Position numbers and translations under genes: made by a program. The notes beneath the pieces are model-generated. The model did no database searches and was not told the origin of the DNA. It saw only the letters and a list, made by a program, of their open reading frames with translations. A stretch of 64,000 bases of DNA. It comes from Candidatus Rokuibacteriota bacterium (GTDB lineage: Bacteria; Methylomirabilota; Methylomirabilia; Rokubacteriales; CSP1-6). Below, in pieces: positions 25,310 through 34,490 of the stretch. Where the stretch lies: assembly GCA_003220535.1 (NCBI GenBank), contig QHSU01000067.1, positions 96,323-160,322 on the forward strand, given 5' to 3'. The first letter of the stretch is position 1. Each line of letters opens with the position of its first letter.

Positions 25310-25931
25310 CAGACGAAGCGACATTCGTCACGTTCTTGATCGCGCACCTCTATCTGGCGGTGTTCCTGGCGAGCGCGATCGACGCCACGGGTGTTCCGTT
25401 TCCGGGCCGAATCATCCTCGTCTTGACGGAACGTTCGCGACAACGAGTCCCGAGGTGGCATTCGCGATCGTCGCCGGCGCAGTGGGCGCGCTCCTCGGAG
25501 ACCATGTCCTGTACCTGGCGGGCAAGCGCGGCGGCGCGTCGCTCCTCGCGCTCTATTGTCGGCTCACCCTCAGCTCGGATCGATGTGTCGAAGATACCGT
25601 GAAGTACTTCCGTCGGTTTGGCGCGCTGGCCATCATCCTCGGCCGCTTTTCAACCAGCGTCCGACTGTTTGCCGCAATCCTCAGCGGATCTGGCCACATC
25701 GCCTATGCCCGCTTCCTCGTCTATGACCTTGTCGGTTCGCTGGCATACACGGCCCTGTGGGTCGTCGCTGGCCATATGTTCGGCGACCAGGTGGTCGCGA
25801 TCCTCCAGTGGCTGGGACGACAGCGGGCCATCATCCTCATCGTGCTCGCCGCGGTTGTCATGATCGTGGCGCACCGGGCGTGGCGGCGGAGGCGGTATGG
25901 CGCCGCGCGTGCCGCCTCAATGGATTATTAA
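25306..25931 (+). pseudogene. DedA/SNARE-associated membrane protein with a frameshift
   Basis: DedA-family proteins are polytopic membrane flippase-like proteins. The first frame, from a GTG at 25306 overlapping the hydrolase stop, reads FVTFLIAHLYLAVFLASAID and VPFPGRIILVL. The rest is in the next frame: TFATTSPEVAFAIVAGAVGALLGDHVLYLAGKRGG, the signature-like LGRFSTSVRLFAAILSG and several membrane helices ending at 25931. The shift lies at about 25422-25435, in place of the usual LAGT segment. Corrected, the protein would be about 208 aa, a normal DedA length. It may be a true lesion or an assembly error. Confidence 0.75.
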
Positions 25932-26017
25932 CGTTGCGACGGGGCCCCCGACACAGGCATCCTCCCTGGCAAGCACTGAGGGCTCGGGCCTGAGGCCCGA
26001 GAGAGAGGGAGGGCGCC

Positions 26018-26455
26018 GTGGCACAACGGCTCGAGGGGTTGGGGCGGTTGGCCGTCCTGATCCTGCGACTCTACCTCGGCTTCGTCTTCGTGATGCACGG
26101 ATCTCAGAAGCTCCTGGGCGCGTTCGGTGGCGCCGGGGTTTCGGGCGTCGCCAGCATGCTCGCGAAGCTCGGCATCGAGCCGAGCGTTCCCTTCGCCTGG
26201 GTCCTGTCGATCACCGAGTTCGTCGGCGGCATCTGTATCTTCCTCGGTTTCCTGACACGCTTCTGGGCGGCGGGGCTCGTGATCGACATGTCGGTCGCGA
26301 TCATCAAAGTGCACTTCGTCAACGGCTTCTTCTGGGGCAAGAGCGGCTTCGAGTTTCCCATGACCCTCGGGGTGGTGGCCCTGACCATCTTGTTAACGGG
26401 GCCCGGCGCGGTGTCGGTCGACCACGCCACCGGAATCGAAAAGCGCGCGACCTGA
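26018..26455 (+). CDS. DoxX-family membrane protein
   Basis: A 145-aa integral membrane protein with about four hydrophobic helices. Seen: LILRLYLGFVFVMHGSQKLLGAFGG, the classic DoxX opening with the conserved G-x-x-K-L, then ITEFVGGICIFLGFLTRFWAAGL and a final LTILLTGPGAVSVD helix. DoxX proteins are linked to thiosulfate:quinone oxidoreductase, or to thiol/oxidative-stress complexes; the exact role varies. GTG start at 26018 has a good ribosome binding site (GGGAGG, 6-7 nt upstream). The gene precedes the Liv-type importer by 26 nt and could be co-transcribed. Confidence 0.88.
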   Translation: MAQRLEGLGRLAVLILRLYLGFVFVMHGSQKLLGAFGGAGVSGVASMLAKLGIEPSVPFAWVLSITEFVGGICIFLGFLTRFWAAGLVIDMSVAIIKVHFVNGFFWGKSGFEFPMTLGVVALTILLTGPGAVSVDHATGIEKRAT

Positions 26456-26481
26456 GCCGCGCGGACGAACAGCGCACGCCC

Positions 26482-27219
26482 GTGGGCCCCCTGCTGGAAG
26501 CGAGGGCGATCAGCCGGAACTTCGGCGGGGTTCAGGCGCTCGATCGCGTCGATCTGACCGTGAACGCCGGAGAAGTGCTGGGGCTCATCGGTCCTAACGG
26601 CGCGGGAAAGACCACCCTGTTCAACGTGATCTGCGGCCTCCCGCCCACGGCGGGCCACGTGCTCTTCAAGGGCGAGGACATCACGGGCCTCGCGCCCGAT
26701 CAGATCTGCCGGCGCGGGATCGCGCGCACCTTCCAGCTCACCCGCCCATTCGCCGCGCTCTCGGTTCGCGACAACGTCGCCGCGGCCGTGCTGTTCGGTC
26801 GAAACCCCCGGCAGATCAGAAGCCTCGACGACGCGCGCCGAGCGGCCGATCCCATCCTGAGCTCGGTCCAGCTCGACGGCCGCAAGGAGGCTCCGGCGGC
26901 GGATCTCTTGTTCTCGGAGCGTCGCCGGCTCGAGCTGGCCCGGGCGCTGGCGACGGGCCCCGAGCTGTTGCTGCTCGACGAAGTCATGGCCGGGCTCACC
27001 GTCGCCGAGACGCAGGAGATCGTCGAGATCCTGAGCGCCCTCAGGCGAGAGCTCTCGCTCACCGTGCTGGTCATCGAGCATGTCATGAAAGTCGTGATGA
27101 CCGTCTGCGACCGGATCGTCGTGCTCAACTACGGCGAGAAGCTCGCCGAAGGCACGCCGGATCTGGTCGCCGGCCACCGAGCGGTCATCGACGCCTACCT
27201 CGGGGTGGCCGGTGCTTAG
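26482..27219 (+). CDS. livG: Branched-chain-amino-acid-type ABC transporter ATPase 1
   Basis: ATP-binding subunit of a Liv-type ABC importer (245 aa). Seen: Walker A GPNGAGKTT, Q-loop with FQLTRPF, a divergent signature where LSGGQ is replaced by FSERRRLELARAL, Walker B ELLLLDEVMAGL and the switch His in VIEHVM. Length and the IARTFQ motif identify the LivG side of the LivG/LivF pair. The GTG at 26482 is chosen because it leads directly into the nucleotide-binding domain. The stop overlaps the LivF GTG by 8 nt. The loss of a recognisable LSGG signature is notable because LivF of the same pair keeps LSGGEQQ. Confidence 0.9.
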   Translation: MGPLLEARAISRNFGGVQALDRVDLTVNAGEVLGLIGPNGAGKTTLFNVICGLPPTAGHVLFKGEDITGLAPDQICRRGIARTFQLTRPFAALSVRDNVAAAVLFGRNPRQIRSLDDARRAADPILSSVQLDGRKEAPAADLLFSERRRLELARALATGPELLLLDEVMAGLTVAETQEIVEILSALRRELSLTVLVIEHVMKVVMTVCDRIVVLNYGEKLAEGTPDLVAGHRAVIDAYLGVAGA

Positions 27220-27916
27220 AGTCCACGACATCGACGTCTTCTATGGCGTGGTCCCCGCGCTCCACCGGGTTTGCCTCGAGGTCGAAGCCGGCGAGACGGT
27301 GTGTCTGCTGGGACCGAACGGCGCGGGAAAGACCACGACGGTCAAGAGCATCATCGGTCTCCTCACACCGCGGGCCGGAAAGATCTCGTTGAACCAGGCG
27401 GATATCACCGGGCTGCCTCCGCACCGCACGGTCGGGCTCGGGATCAGCCTCGCCCCCGAAGGCCGGCTGCTCTTCCCGGACATGTCGGTCGAAGAGAATC
27501 TCGAGCTCGGCGCTTCGCCGCCGCGAGCGCGCGCCCAGAAACGGGAGGCGCGGGCGTGGGTCTATTCCTTGTTCCCGCGCTTACAGGCCCGACGCGGCCA
27601 GCCGGCGGGCACGCTCAGCGGCGGGGAGCAGCAGATGGTGGCCATCGGCCGCGCGCTGATGGCGAAACCGCAGCTCTTGATCCTGGACGAGCCGTCGCTG
27701 GGGCTCTCGCCGCTCCTGGTCCAGGAGCTGTTTCGCGTCTTGAAGACGCTCAACGAGCAGGGCATGAGCATCCTGCTGGTGGAGCAGAACGTCGTGCAGG
27801 CCCTGAAGATCTCCGATCGCGCCTACGTGCTGGAGTCGGGAAAGATCGTCATGCAGGGCACCAGCGCCGAGCTGCAGAAGTCCGATACCATCAGGAAGTC
27901 CTACCTGGGAATCTGA
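27212..27916 (+). CDS. livF: Branched-chain-amino-acid-type ABC transporter ATPase 2
   Basis: Second ATPase of the Liv-type importer (234 aa). Seen: Walker A GPNGAGKTT, APEGRLLFPDMSVEENLELG (typical LivF EGR/F region), signature LSGGEQQMVAIGRAL, Walker B LLILDEPSLGLSP and switch His replaced by Gln in LLVEQNV, as is normal for LivF. Start GTG at 27212 overlaps the LivG stop. Followed 22 nt later by the binding protein. Together with LivK, LivH and LivM it forms a complete importer; in catabolic loci such systems often import aromatic acids, amides or urea rather than leucine. Confidence 0.94.
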   Translation: MLRVHDIDVFYGVVPALHRVCLEVEAGETVCLLGPNGAGKTTTVKSIIGLLTPRAGKISLNQADITGLPPHRTVGLGISLAPEGRLLFPDMSVEENLELGASPPRARAQKREARAWVYSLFPRLQARRGQPAGTLSGGEQQMVAIGRALMAKPQLLILDEPSLGLSPLLVQELFRVLKTLNEQGMSILLVEQNVVQALKISDRAYVLESGKIVMQGTSAELQKSDTIRKSYLGI

Positions 27917-27938
27917 TCCACGCCGACGGAGGACCGAG

Positions 27939-29192
27939 ATGGACATGAGATCTCACACACTCACGGTGGGCCTGATGCTGTTGATCGGCGCGCTCTTCGC
28001 CGGCTCTCACGCCTTCGCTCCCGCCGCGCGCGCGCAGGCGCGCGAGATCAGGATCGGGGGCACGATCGCGGTCACCGGCACCTTCTCCGTCGAGTGGGGA
28101 CCCACCGCCAAGAATTTCATGGACGAGTGGGCGAAGATGATGAACGAGCGTGGCGGCGTCTTCGTGAAGGAGGCGAACGCCAAGCTCCCGATCAAGCTCA
28201 TCCTCTACGACGACGGGAGCAGCGCCGACCGCGCGGTAGAGCTCTACGAGCGGCTGGCCACCACCGACAAGGTCGACTTCTTCACCGGCCCCGCGACCAG
28301 CCCCATCACGATCAAGGCCTCGACCGTCGCCGAGAAGTACGGCATCCCCATGGTCACCGCCGAAGCCAATAGCCCGGCGATCTTCGCGCGTGGCTTCAAG
28401 TGGCTGGTCGGCGCGGACCGGCCGGCCCCGCAGTGGGCGGAGGACTACTACGCGATGGTCAAGGCGCTCATGGATTCCGGCGCCATGCCGCGCCTCAAGA
28501 CCGTTGCCGTCATCCAGGAGAACACGCCGCACACGATGGACGTGGGCTGGGGCGGCGTCAACCGCGCGACCATCGCCGGTCTCACGGTCGTGGCGACGGA
28601 GACGGTGCCGCCGAGCGCCACCGACTTCTCGGCGATCATCGGAAAGCTGAAGGCAGTGAACCCTGACATCATCTACGTCGCCACCTGGGCCGGGACCGCG
28701 GCCGCCTTCGCCAAGCAAGCCTTCGAGCTCGGGCTGAAGCCGAAGGAGCTTCACATTCCCCACAGCACCATCACCGAGAAGTACTACTCGATGGTGGGCG
28801 CGAGCATCGGCGAAGGCATCACCGGGACCACGCACGAGGCGATCTTCAAGAAGGGCGACAAGGACGCGTACTTCGCGCTGCGCAAGCGGGTCGGCCTCAG
28901 CGGCTTCGAGGCGGGATGGACGTCGCTCCGCTTCATCGCGCTCGAAGCGCTGACGAAGGCCATCGAGCGGGCGGGCAGCCTCGACCGGGCCAAGGTGATG
29001 GCGGCGCTCCGCGATCTCAAGTACGAGACCCTGCACGGGCAGCTCGCGTTCAGCTTCGGCATCGAGGTCGCGGGGAAGAAGGTCGACGGGGTCGGCAACA
29101 AGGTCGTCTTCCCCGCTCAGTGGCAGAACGGGAAGATCGAAGTGATCTGGCCGGCGGAGGTCGCCACCGCCAAGTATCGGCCGCGGCAGTAG
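27939..29192 (+). CDS. livK: Liv-type ABC transporter substrate-binding protein
   Basis: Periplasmic ligand-binding protein of the type I (Leu/Ile/Val) fold, 417 aa. Seen: signal peptide LTVGLMLLIGALFAGSHAFA ending near ARA, first lobe IRIGGTIAVTGTFSVEWGP, IKLILYDDGSSADRAVELYERL, the ligand-region TGPATSPITIKAS, and second-lobe motif KLKAVNPDIIYVATW. The ribosome binding site GGAGG is 8 nt upstream of the ATG. Ligand is unknown. Neighbours encode ring-cleavage and flavin monooxygenase enzymes, which points to an aromatic or heterocyclic acid; that is inference. Confidence 0.93.
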   Translation: MDMRSHTLTVGLMLLIGALFAGSHAFAPAARAQAREIRIGGTIAVTGTFSVEWGPTAKNFMDEWAKMMNERGGVFVKEANAKLPIKLILYDDGSSADRAVELYERLATTDKVDFFTGPATSPITIKASTVAEKYGIPMVTAEANSPAIFARGFKWLVGADRPAPQWAEDYYAMVKALMDSGAMPRLKTVAVIQENTPHTMDVGWGGVNRATIAGLTVVATETVPPSATDFSAIIGKLKAVNPDIIYVATWAGTAAAFAKQAFELGLKPKELHIPHSTITEKYYSMVGASIGEGITGTTHEAIFKKGDKDAYFALRKRVGLSGFEAGWTSLRFIALEALTKAIERAGSLDRAKVMAALRDLKYETLHGQLAFSFGIEVAGKKVDGVGNKVVFPAQWQNGKIEVIWPAEVATAKYRPRQ

Positions 29193-29213
29193 CCGGACGG
29201 CCGATCGGCGATC

Positions 29214-30101
29214 ATGGCGCGCGAACTCGAGCTGATCATCAGCGGGGTGTCCCTGGGCGGGCTCTACGCCCTGGTCGCGTTCGCCCTGTCGTTGACGATC
29301 AGCACGACGCGCGTCCTGAACGTCGCCCACGGGGTGTTCTTCGTCTGGGGCGGCGCGCTCTTCGTCATCTTCTCCCAGCGCCTGAAGCTCCACCCTGCGC
29401 TGGCCCTCGTGCTCCTCACTGCGTGCTTCTTCGTGCTGGCGCTCCTCTTCCAGTGGGGCATCGTGCGCTCGCTCCTGGGGCGCAGCACGCACCGGCTCCT
29501 GGTGGGCAGCATCATGGCGACCTTCGGGCTCGGCTTGTCGATGGAAAGCGCGCTCGGCTACACCTGGGTCACGTTCGTGGATCCCTATCCGGTGTTCACG
29601 TCGCCCCTCGCCATGTTTCCGGTGTCGCTCGGCGGCGTCTCGCTCTCGGGGAGCCGGCTGGTGATCCTCGGCTTCGTGCTCGTGATGGTGACGAGCTTCC
29701 ATCTGTTTCTCCAGAAGACCTTCCTCGGCAAGGGCGCCCGCGCGATGGCCCAGAACTTCGACGGCTTCCTCGTCATCGGGCTCAACCCGTATCGACTCTC
29801 GATGATCCTGTTCACGCTGGCCATCGTGGCCACGGCCATCTCGGGCGCGTTCTATGTCCTGGCGGTGCCGCTGAATCCGTACGAGGGGTTGCCGCTGACC
29901 CTCAAGGCGCTCACGGTCGTGATCCTGGCGGGCGTCGGGAATCTGCCGGCCACGCTCGTCGCGGGCGCCGTGCTGGGGCTCGCCGAGGTCACGACGAGTC
30001 AGTTCCTCGGCGCCATCTGGGCGCCGGCCGTGAGCCTGACCATTCTCTTCCTGGTGCTCGTGCTCAGGCCGACGGGATTCTTCGGAAAGGGCGTCTATTG
30101 A
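29214..30101 (+). CDS. livH: Liv-type ABC transporter permease 1
   Basis: Inner-membrane permease of the Liv family, 295 aa with about eight hydrophobic helices. Seen: ISGVSLGGLYALVAFALSL, the conserved ARAMAQN (A-x-R-A-x-A/S-x-N/D coupling motif) and the C-terminal TVVILAGVGNLPATLVAGAVLG which is diagnostic for LivH. It directly follows LivK and its stop TGA overlaps a TTG start of LivM. No defects seen. Confidence 0.94.
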   Translation: MARELELIISGVSLGGLYALVAFALSLTISTTRVLNVAHGVFFVWGGALFVIFSQRLKLHPALALVLLTACFFVLALLFQWGIVRSLLGRSTHRLLVGSIMATFGLGLSMESALGYTWVTFVDPYPVFTSPLAMFPVSLGGVSLSGSRLVILGFVLVMVTSFHLFLQKTFLGKGARAMAQNFDGFLVIGLNPYRLSMILFTLAIVATAISGAFYVLAVPLNPYEGLPLTLKALTVVILAGVGNLPATLVAGAVLGLAEVTTSQFLGAIWAPAVSLTILFLVLVLRPTGFFGKGVY

Positions 30102-31063
30102 GCCGGCCGAGCCGACGGGCGACCGGCGTGACCGGCGGCGCCGTTGCGCTGCTGTGCGCGCTGCCGCTCGTGCTCTCGTCGACCTGGCTCCTCGTGATGT
30201 TCTTGAGCTTCGTGTGGCTGATCCTGACCGCGAACTACGACGTGCTCGACGGCTTCCTCGGGCACATCAACCTGGGCCAGGGCGCCTTCTTCGGACTCGG
30301 TGCGTACGTGGCCACGATCTTGCTCAACGTTCCGAGCATTCAGCAGCTCGGCCCGCTCACGCACGTGATCATCGGCGCGGCCGCCCTCGCCGCCGCGGCG
30401 CTCTTCGCCGCCCTGATGGCGTTGCCCCTGTTCCGGCTCAAGGGCCTCTACTTCGCGATCGGCACGCTGATCCTGATCTTTCTGCTCCAGGTCCTGGCAC
30501 TGAACCTCGGGCCGCTGACGGGCGGCTCCTACGGGCTCTACGTGCCCCCCGCGTTCTTCCTGAGCACGTTCGCCGGCTACTACCTGGCGCTGCTCATGGC
30601 GCTCGCTTCGGTCGGTCTCAACTTCTACCTGTCCCGGAGCACGCTGGGCCTGGCTTTTCGCTGCATCAAGGAAGACGAGGTCGCCGCCCACAGCGTCGGG
30701 CTCAACCTCATGAAGTACAAGACGCTCGCCATCGTGATCGCCAGCGTTCCGAGCGCCGCCGCCGGTATACTCTTTGCTCTGAACTCCGGATTCATCGACC
30801 CCAACATCGCGCTCGGAGTGGAGCGCAGCCTGCTGCCGCCGCTGATGGCCCTCATGGGCGGCACCGGCACGGTCCTGGGACCGGTGTTCGGCACGGCCAT
30901 CATCAGGGTCCTCGAGACCGTTTTCTTCCACTACCTGAGGCTCCCGGTTCCGTCTATGCTCTTCTTCGGGATCACGCTGCTGGCCGTCGCGCTGTGCATC
31001 CCGGAGGGGCTGATGAAGTCGCGGTGGGTCAAACGGCTTCAACCACGAGGAGGAACTCGATGA
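30098..31063 (+). CDS. livM: Liv-type ABC transporter permease 2
   Basis: Second inner-membrane permease of the Liv importer (321 aa from TTG 30098). Seen: about ten hydrophobic segments, GFLGHINLGQGAFFGLGAYV (diagnostic LivM N-terminal motif), LKGLYFAIGTL, and the coupling segment AFRCIKEDEVAAHSVGLN, plus LMALMGGTGTVLGPVFG. The TTG overlaps the LivH stop (TTGA); a GTG at 30128 is the alternative. The frame is open far upstream, but that part is a shadow of livK/livH. The stop is overlapped by the ATG of the VOC dioxygenase gene, tying transporter and enzyme expression together. Confidence 0.92.
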   Translation: MSRPSRRATGVTGGAVALLCALPLVLSSTWLLVMFLSFVWLILTANYDVLDGFLGHINLGQGAFFGLGAYVATILLNVPSIQQLGPLTHVIIGAAALAAAALFAALMALPLFRLKGLYFAIGTLILIFLLQVLALNLGPLTGGSYGLYVPPAFFLSTFAGYYLALLMALASVGLNFYLSRSTLGLAFRCIKEDEVAAHSVGLNLMKYKTLAIVIASVPSAAAGILFALNSGFIDPNIALGVERSLLPPLMALMGGTGTVLGPVFGTAIIRVLETVFFHYLRLPVPSMLFFGITLLAVALCIPEGLMKSRWVKRLQPRGGTR

Positions 31064-32283
31064 TGACCTCGAATGGCGATCGCTTCAACGTCGGTGGTGT
31101 GCTCCTGCCCCGGCCCTTCAAGATCCGACGGCTCGGCCACTTCGGCTTCAACGCGGTCAAGATGGCCGAGTCGCTCGAGTTCTACCGGGGGCTGCTCGGC
31201 TTCAAGCATTCCGACGTCCTGGATTTCGGCAAGATGCCGTGGGCGCCCAAGGGCGTCGACCTCGGCGACACGCGCGGCTACTTCATGCGCTACGGAACGG
31301 ATCACCACGCGTTCGTGCTCTTCAACAAGACGGTGCTGGACCATCGTCCGGACCGAAAGTTCGCGCCGGAGGTGACCGTCAACCAGATCACCTGGCAGTG
31401 CGGCAGCCTCAAGGAGATCATGGACGCTCATACCTATTTCCAGAGCCAGGGGGTGCCGATCCAGCGCGTGGGACGGGACATGCCCGGGAGCAATTGGCAC
31501 GTGTACGTGTACGACCCCGACGGCCACACCATCGAGCTGTACTACGGCATCGAGCAGATCGGGTGGAACCAGCTGAGCAAGCCGACCGAGATGTACTATC
31601 GCGGCTTCCGCGAGAAGCCCTCGCTGCCGCAGGTGTCCGAGATCGCCGAGGTCGCCGAGGCGCTCGACAAGGGCATCGACGTCCTTTCCGGCAACCGCAC
31701 TCGCGAGACCTTGCCCGAGACCTACGACGTGGAGGGCGTGCTGCTGCCGCGGCCCTTCAAGATCACCAAGATCGGACCGGTGGGGCTCTTCGTGGCCGAC
31801 GTGGCGCGTGCCGAGGCGTTCTACTGCGGGCACCTCGGCTTCGTGAAGAGTGAGGAGACGACCTACCGCGGTGCGCGCTGCGTGTTCCTGCGGGCGGGCG
31901 CCGAGCATCACAGTGTCGGGCTCTTCCCCAAGGAGCTCCGGCCCACGCTCGGGCTTTCCGAGCACACGAGCTGCATGTCGTTCGGCGTCGAGGTCGGCAG
32001 CTACAGCCAGCTGCGCCAGGCCGTGTCGTTCCTGAAATCCCACGACGTGACGTTCGTCGACTCGATCCCGCCCGAGCTCTATCCTGGCGTCGACTACTCG
32101 GCGTTCGCGCTGGATCCGGACGGCCACTGCATCCAGCTCTACTACTACATGGAGCAGGTCGGCTGGGACGGCGCGGTGCGGCCCGCCGGTCAGCGGCGCG
32201 CCGTGAACGGTGCCTGGCCGGAGACGATCGAGCCGCTCTCGGACACCTACGTCGATCAGGTCTTCCAGGGGCCGCTGGGTTAG
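31060..32283 (+). CDS. Two-domain VOC protein, extradiol-dioxygenase-like
   Basis: A 407-aa protein made of two vicinal-oxygen-chelate units. The halves share the phrase GVLLPRPFKI (about residues 13-22 and 227-236), showing internal duplication. Each unit carries a candidate metal triad: His in LGHFGF (first) with DHHAFVLF and HTIELYYG; in the second, EHHSVGLF and HCIQLYYY, where the terminal Glu of the first domain is Gln. This is the architecture of type I extradiol ring-cleavage enzymes, with one or both domains active; the second may be degenerate. ATG at 31060 overlaps the LivM stop and follows GAGGAGG. Likely cleaves a catechol-type ring brought in by the importer (inference). Confidence 0.82.
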   Translation: MMTSNGDRFNVGGVLLPRPFKIRRLGHFGFNAVKMAESLEFYRGLLGFKHSDVLDFGKMPWAPKGVDLGDTRGYFMRYGTDHHAFVLFNKTVLDHRPDRKFAPEVTVNQITWQCGSLKEIMDAHTYFQSQGVPIQRVGRDMPGSNWHVYVYDPDGHTIELYYGIEQIGWNQLSKPTEMYYRGFREKPSLPQVSEIAEVAEALDKGIDVLSGNRTRETLPETYDVEGVLLPRPFKITKIGPVGLFVADVARAEAFYCGHLGFVKSEETTYRGARCVFLRAGAEHHSVGLFPKELRPTLGLSEHTSCMSFGVEVGSYSQLRQAVSFLKSHDVTFVDSIPPELYPGVDYSAFALDPDGHCIQLYYYMEQVGWDGAVRPAGQRRAVNGAWPETIEPLSDTYVDQVFQGPLG

Positions 32284-32328
32284 GCTTCCCGCGACGGCGA
32301 TTTCGAGACGGGCGAGAGGGGGCATCGC

Positions 32329-33420
32329 ATGAAGTTCGGATATTTCACGCTGACCGACAATCCGCCGGCCTACGGGCCGGGCCGGCGCGATCCCAACCGG
32401 TTCGTGCTGGACGTGGTCGAAGAATGCGTCGAGGCCGAGGCGATGGGCTATCACAGCGCCTGGGTCCCGGAGCACCACTTCGGCCGCTTCGGCGTGCTCC
32501 CCTCGCCCACGATGTTGCTGACCCACATCGCCGCGCGAACCCGGACGCTCAAGCTCGGACCCGCCACGGTCGTGCTCCCCATCAATCACCCGTTGCGCAT
32601 GGTCGAAGAGTTCAACCTGCTGGATCTGCTGAGCGACGGGCGCGCCGTATTTTCGGCCGGGCGCGGCTACGACCAGGGCGAGTACACGCCGTTCGGGGCA
32701 TCGTTCGCGGACAGCCGCGCGGTGTTCGACGAGCAGATGGAGTACATGATGGCGGCGTGGCGGCAGTCTCCCTTCGAGTTCCACGGCCGGTACTACGCGA
32801 CGCCGGAGCCCCTCACGATCGTCCCGCGGCCCCTGCAGACGCCGCATCCCCCTGTGTACGTGGCGTGCTTCTCGAAGCCGTCGATCGAGCTGGCCGCCCG
32901 GTTGCGCGTTCACACGATCTTCGCCCCGTTCGCGGCCGCGATGCTGTTCGGCTCGATCCAGGACGCGGCCCGCGAGAGCAAGCGTATGGCCATCGAGGCC
33001 GGCCACCCCGATCCGAAGGTCATGTGCAGCTACTTCGTGTCGGTCGCTCAGAGTCCGGCCGAGGCCGACCGGGCGCGCGAGCGCCTGCTGCACTACCTGC
33101 ACAGCGTCCTGCCGGTCTTTCCGAGCGACCGAAGCACGGCGCCGCCCCACATCGCCTACTTCGTGGACATCGTCGAGCGGCTCAAAGCGATGAAGCCGAG
33201 CCAGCTGGGCGATCGAAGCATCGTCACGGGCGACGTCGAGCACTGCATCGAGGTGCTCAAGCGGTGCGAGGAGGGCGGTCTCTCCGAGGTCATCCTCTAC
33301 TTCAACTTCGGCGAGCTGAGCCACCGCGACACGCTCGCGGCGATGGAGCGCTTCGCCAGGGACGTCATGCCGCACTTTGCCGAGAAGAAAGAATCGGTCG
33401 CGGCAGGGAGGGCGTCATGA
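32329..33420 (+). CDS. LLM-class flavin-dependent monooxygenase 1
   Basis: Bacterial-luciferase-like flavin oxidoreductase of 363 aa with a TIM-barrel fold. Seen: MKFGYFTLTDNPPA opening, GYHSAWVPEHHFG (E-H-H-F motif of the family), TLKLGPATVVLPINHPLRMVEEFNLLD, DGRAVFSAGRGY and the C-terminal segment MERFARDVMPHF. These enzymes use FMNH2 or F420 to oxygenate or reduce a substrate. GAGAGGGGG lies upstream of the ATG. Its stop overlaps the next gene's ATG (ATGA). It is in a run VOC / LLM / gentisate-like cupin / LLM transcribed together, which implies successive oxidations of one compound. Confidence 0.92.
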   Translation: MKFGYFTLTDNPPAYGPGRRDPNRFVLDVVEECVEAEAMGYHSAWVPEHHFGRFGVLPSPTMLLTHIAARTRTLKLGPATVVLPINHPLRMVEEFNLLDLLSDGRAVFSAGRGYDQGEYTPFGASFADSRAVFDEQMEYMMAAWRQSPFEFHGRYYATPEPLTIVPRPLQTPHPPVYVACFSKPSIELAARLRVHTIFAPFAAAMLFGSIQDAARESKRMAIEAGHPDPKVMCSYFVSVAQSPAEADRARERLLHYLHSVLPVFPSDRSTAPPHIAYFVDIVERLKAMKPSQLGDRSIVTGDVEHCIEVLKRCEEGGLSEVILYFNFGELSHRDTLAAMERFARDVMPHFAEKKESVAAGRAS

Positions 33421-34490
33421 ATATCGGCTCGAGCCGTCCCGTTGCGCAGGTGGGCAACGATCCGAAGCTCGTCGCCTTCAGCCAAGCCGCGCATCGCAGC
33501 GGCCTGATGCCGGGCTGGGAGTTCCAGGGCGGCGTGTCCGACGCGCCGGTGCCGGCCGAGCAGGCGTACCGCTGGAGCTGGGCCGAGGTCCTTCGCCCGA
33601 TGATGGTGAAGGCCTACGACGTCGTGGACCCGGTCAAGGCCGAGCGGCGCAACCTGATCATGGCCAATCCCGGCCTCGGGCGCGCCGCGACGACCCAGAC
33701 CCTGATCGCCGCGATCCAGGGCGTGTTGCCCGGAGAGATCGCCCCCGCGCACCGCCATACGGCTGGCGCGCTCCGGTTCATGATCGAAGGCCGCGGGGCC
33801 GCGACGGTCGTCGACGGCGAGCCCTGCTACATGGAGCCGGCGAGCCTGATCCTCACGCCTCAGTGGTGCTGGCACGATCACGCCAACGAGACCGATCAGC
33901 CCGTGATCTGGCTCGACGTCCTCGACGTGCCCTTCATCATGGGGATCAACCAGTGGTTCTGGGAGCCGTTCCCCCACGAGATCCAGCCCCGATCGCGTCC
34001 GCGCGGCGAAAACCTCACGCTGTTCGGAGCCGGCATCGTCCGGCCCGCCGGCCCGCGCGTCCACGACGGCCCCTCACCGCTTCTCGTGTATCCGTGGGAT
34101 CGAGCCGAGACGGCGCTGACCGAGCTGGCCGACCTCGACACGAGGGACGGCGGCGTGACCGTCGAATACAACAATCCCGTGACGGGTGGGCCCGTGCTCC
34201 CGACCATCGCGTGCTTCGCGCATCGGCTCCGGCCCGGCGGGCTGACCCGTGCGCGCCGGACGAACTCGAGCGCGATCCTGCACGTCGTCCGCGGCCGTGG
34301 CCGTACGATCGTCGGCGATCAGAAGCTCGAGTGGGAGACGGGCGACTGCCTGGCCATTCCCCACTGGACCTGGGTGCAGCACGAGAACCGCTCGGCCACC
34401 GAGCCCGCCTTCCTCTTCAGCGCGACCGACACGCCGATCCTCGAGGCGTTCGGCATCTATCGCGAGGAGCTCGCCCGGGCAGGCGCCTGA
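33417..34490 (+). CDS. Bicupin, gentisate 1,2-dioxygenase-like
   Basis: A double cupin of 357 aa similar to gentisate and 1-hydroxy-2-naphthoate dioxygenases (Fe(II) ring cleavage). Seen: N-terminal domain metal motif APAHRHTAGALRFMIEG (two His), with CWHDHANET supplying the further His; C-terminal cupin FAHRLRPGGLTRARRTNSS, where the first-motif His pair is not conserved, but WETGDCLAIPHWTWVQHEN keeps a His. This fits the family pattern of one catalytic N-terminal cupin. ATG overlaps the previous stop (ATGA), and its TGA overlaps the ATG of the next LLM gene. Substrate probably a hydroxy-aromatic carboxylate; inferred from family and context. Confidence 0.87.
   Translation: MNIGSSRPVAQVGNDPKLVAFSQAAHRSGLMPGWEFQGGVSDAPVPAEQAYRWSWAEVLRPMMVKAYDVVDPVKAERRNLIMANPGLGRAATTQTLIAAIQGVLPGEIAPAHRHTAGALRFMIEGRGAATVVDGEPCYMEPASLILTPQWCWHDHANETDQPVIWLDVLDVPFIMGINQWFWEPFPHEIQPRSRPRGENLTLFGAGIVRPAGPRVHDGPSPLLVYPWDRAETALTELADLDTRDGGVTVEYNNPVTGGPVLPTIACFAHRLRPGGLTRARRTNSSAILHVVRGRGRTIVGDQKLEWETGDCLAIPHWTWVQHENRSATEPAFLFSATDTPILEAFGIYREELARAGA

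Noticed and set aside
30154..32283. 709-aa frame extending the VOC protein upstream
   Set aside because: The upstream part is an out-of-frame reading of livM; the VOC gene has its own ATG and ribosome binding site at 31060.
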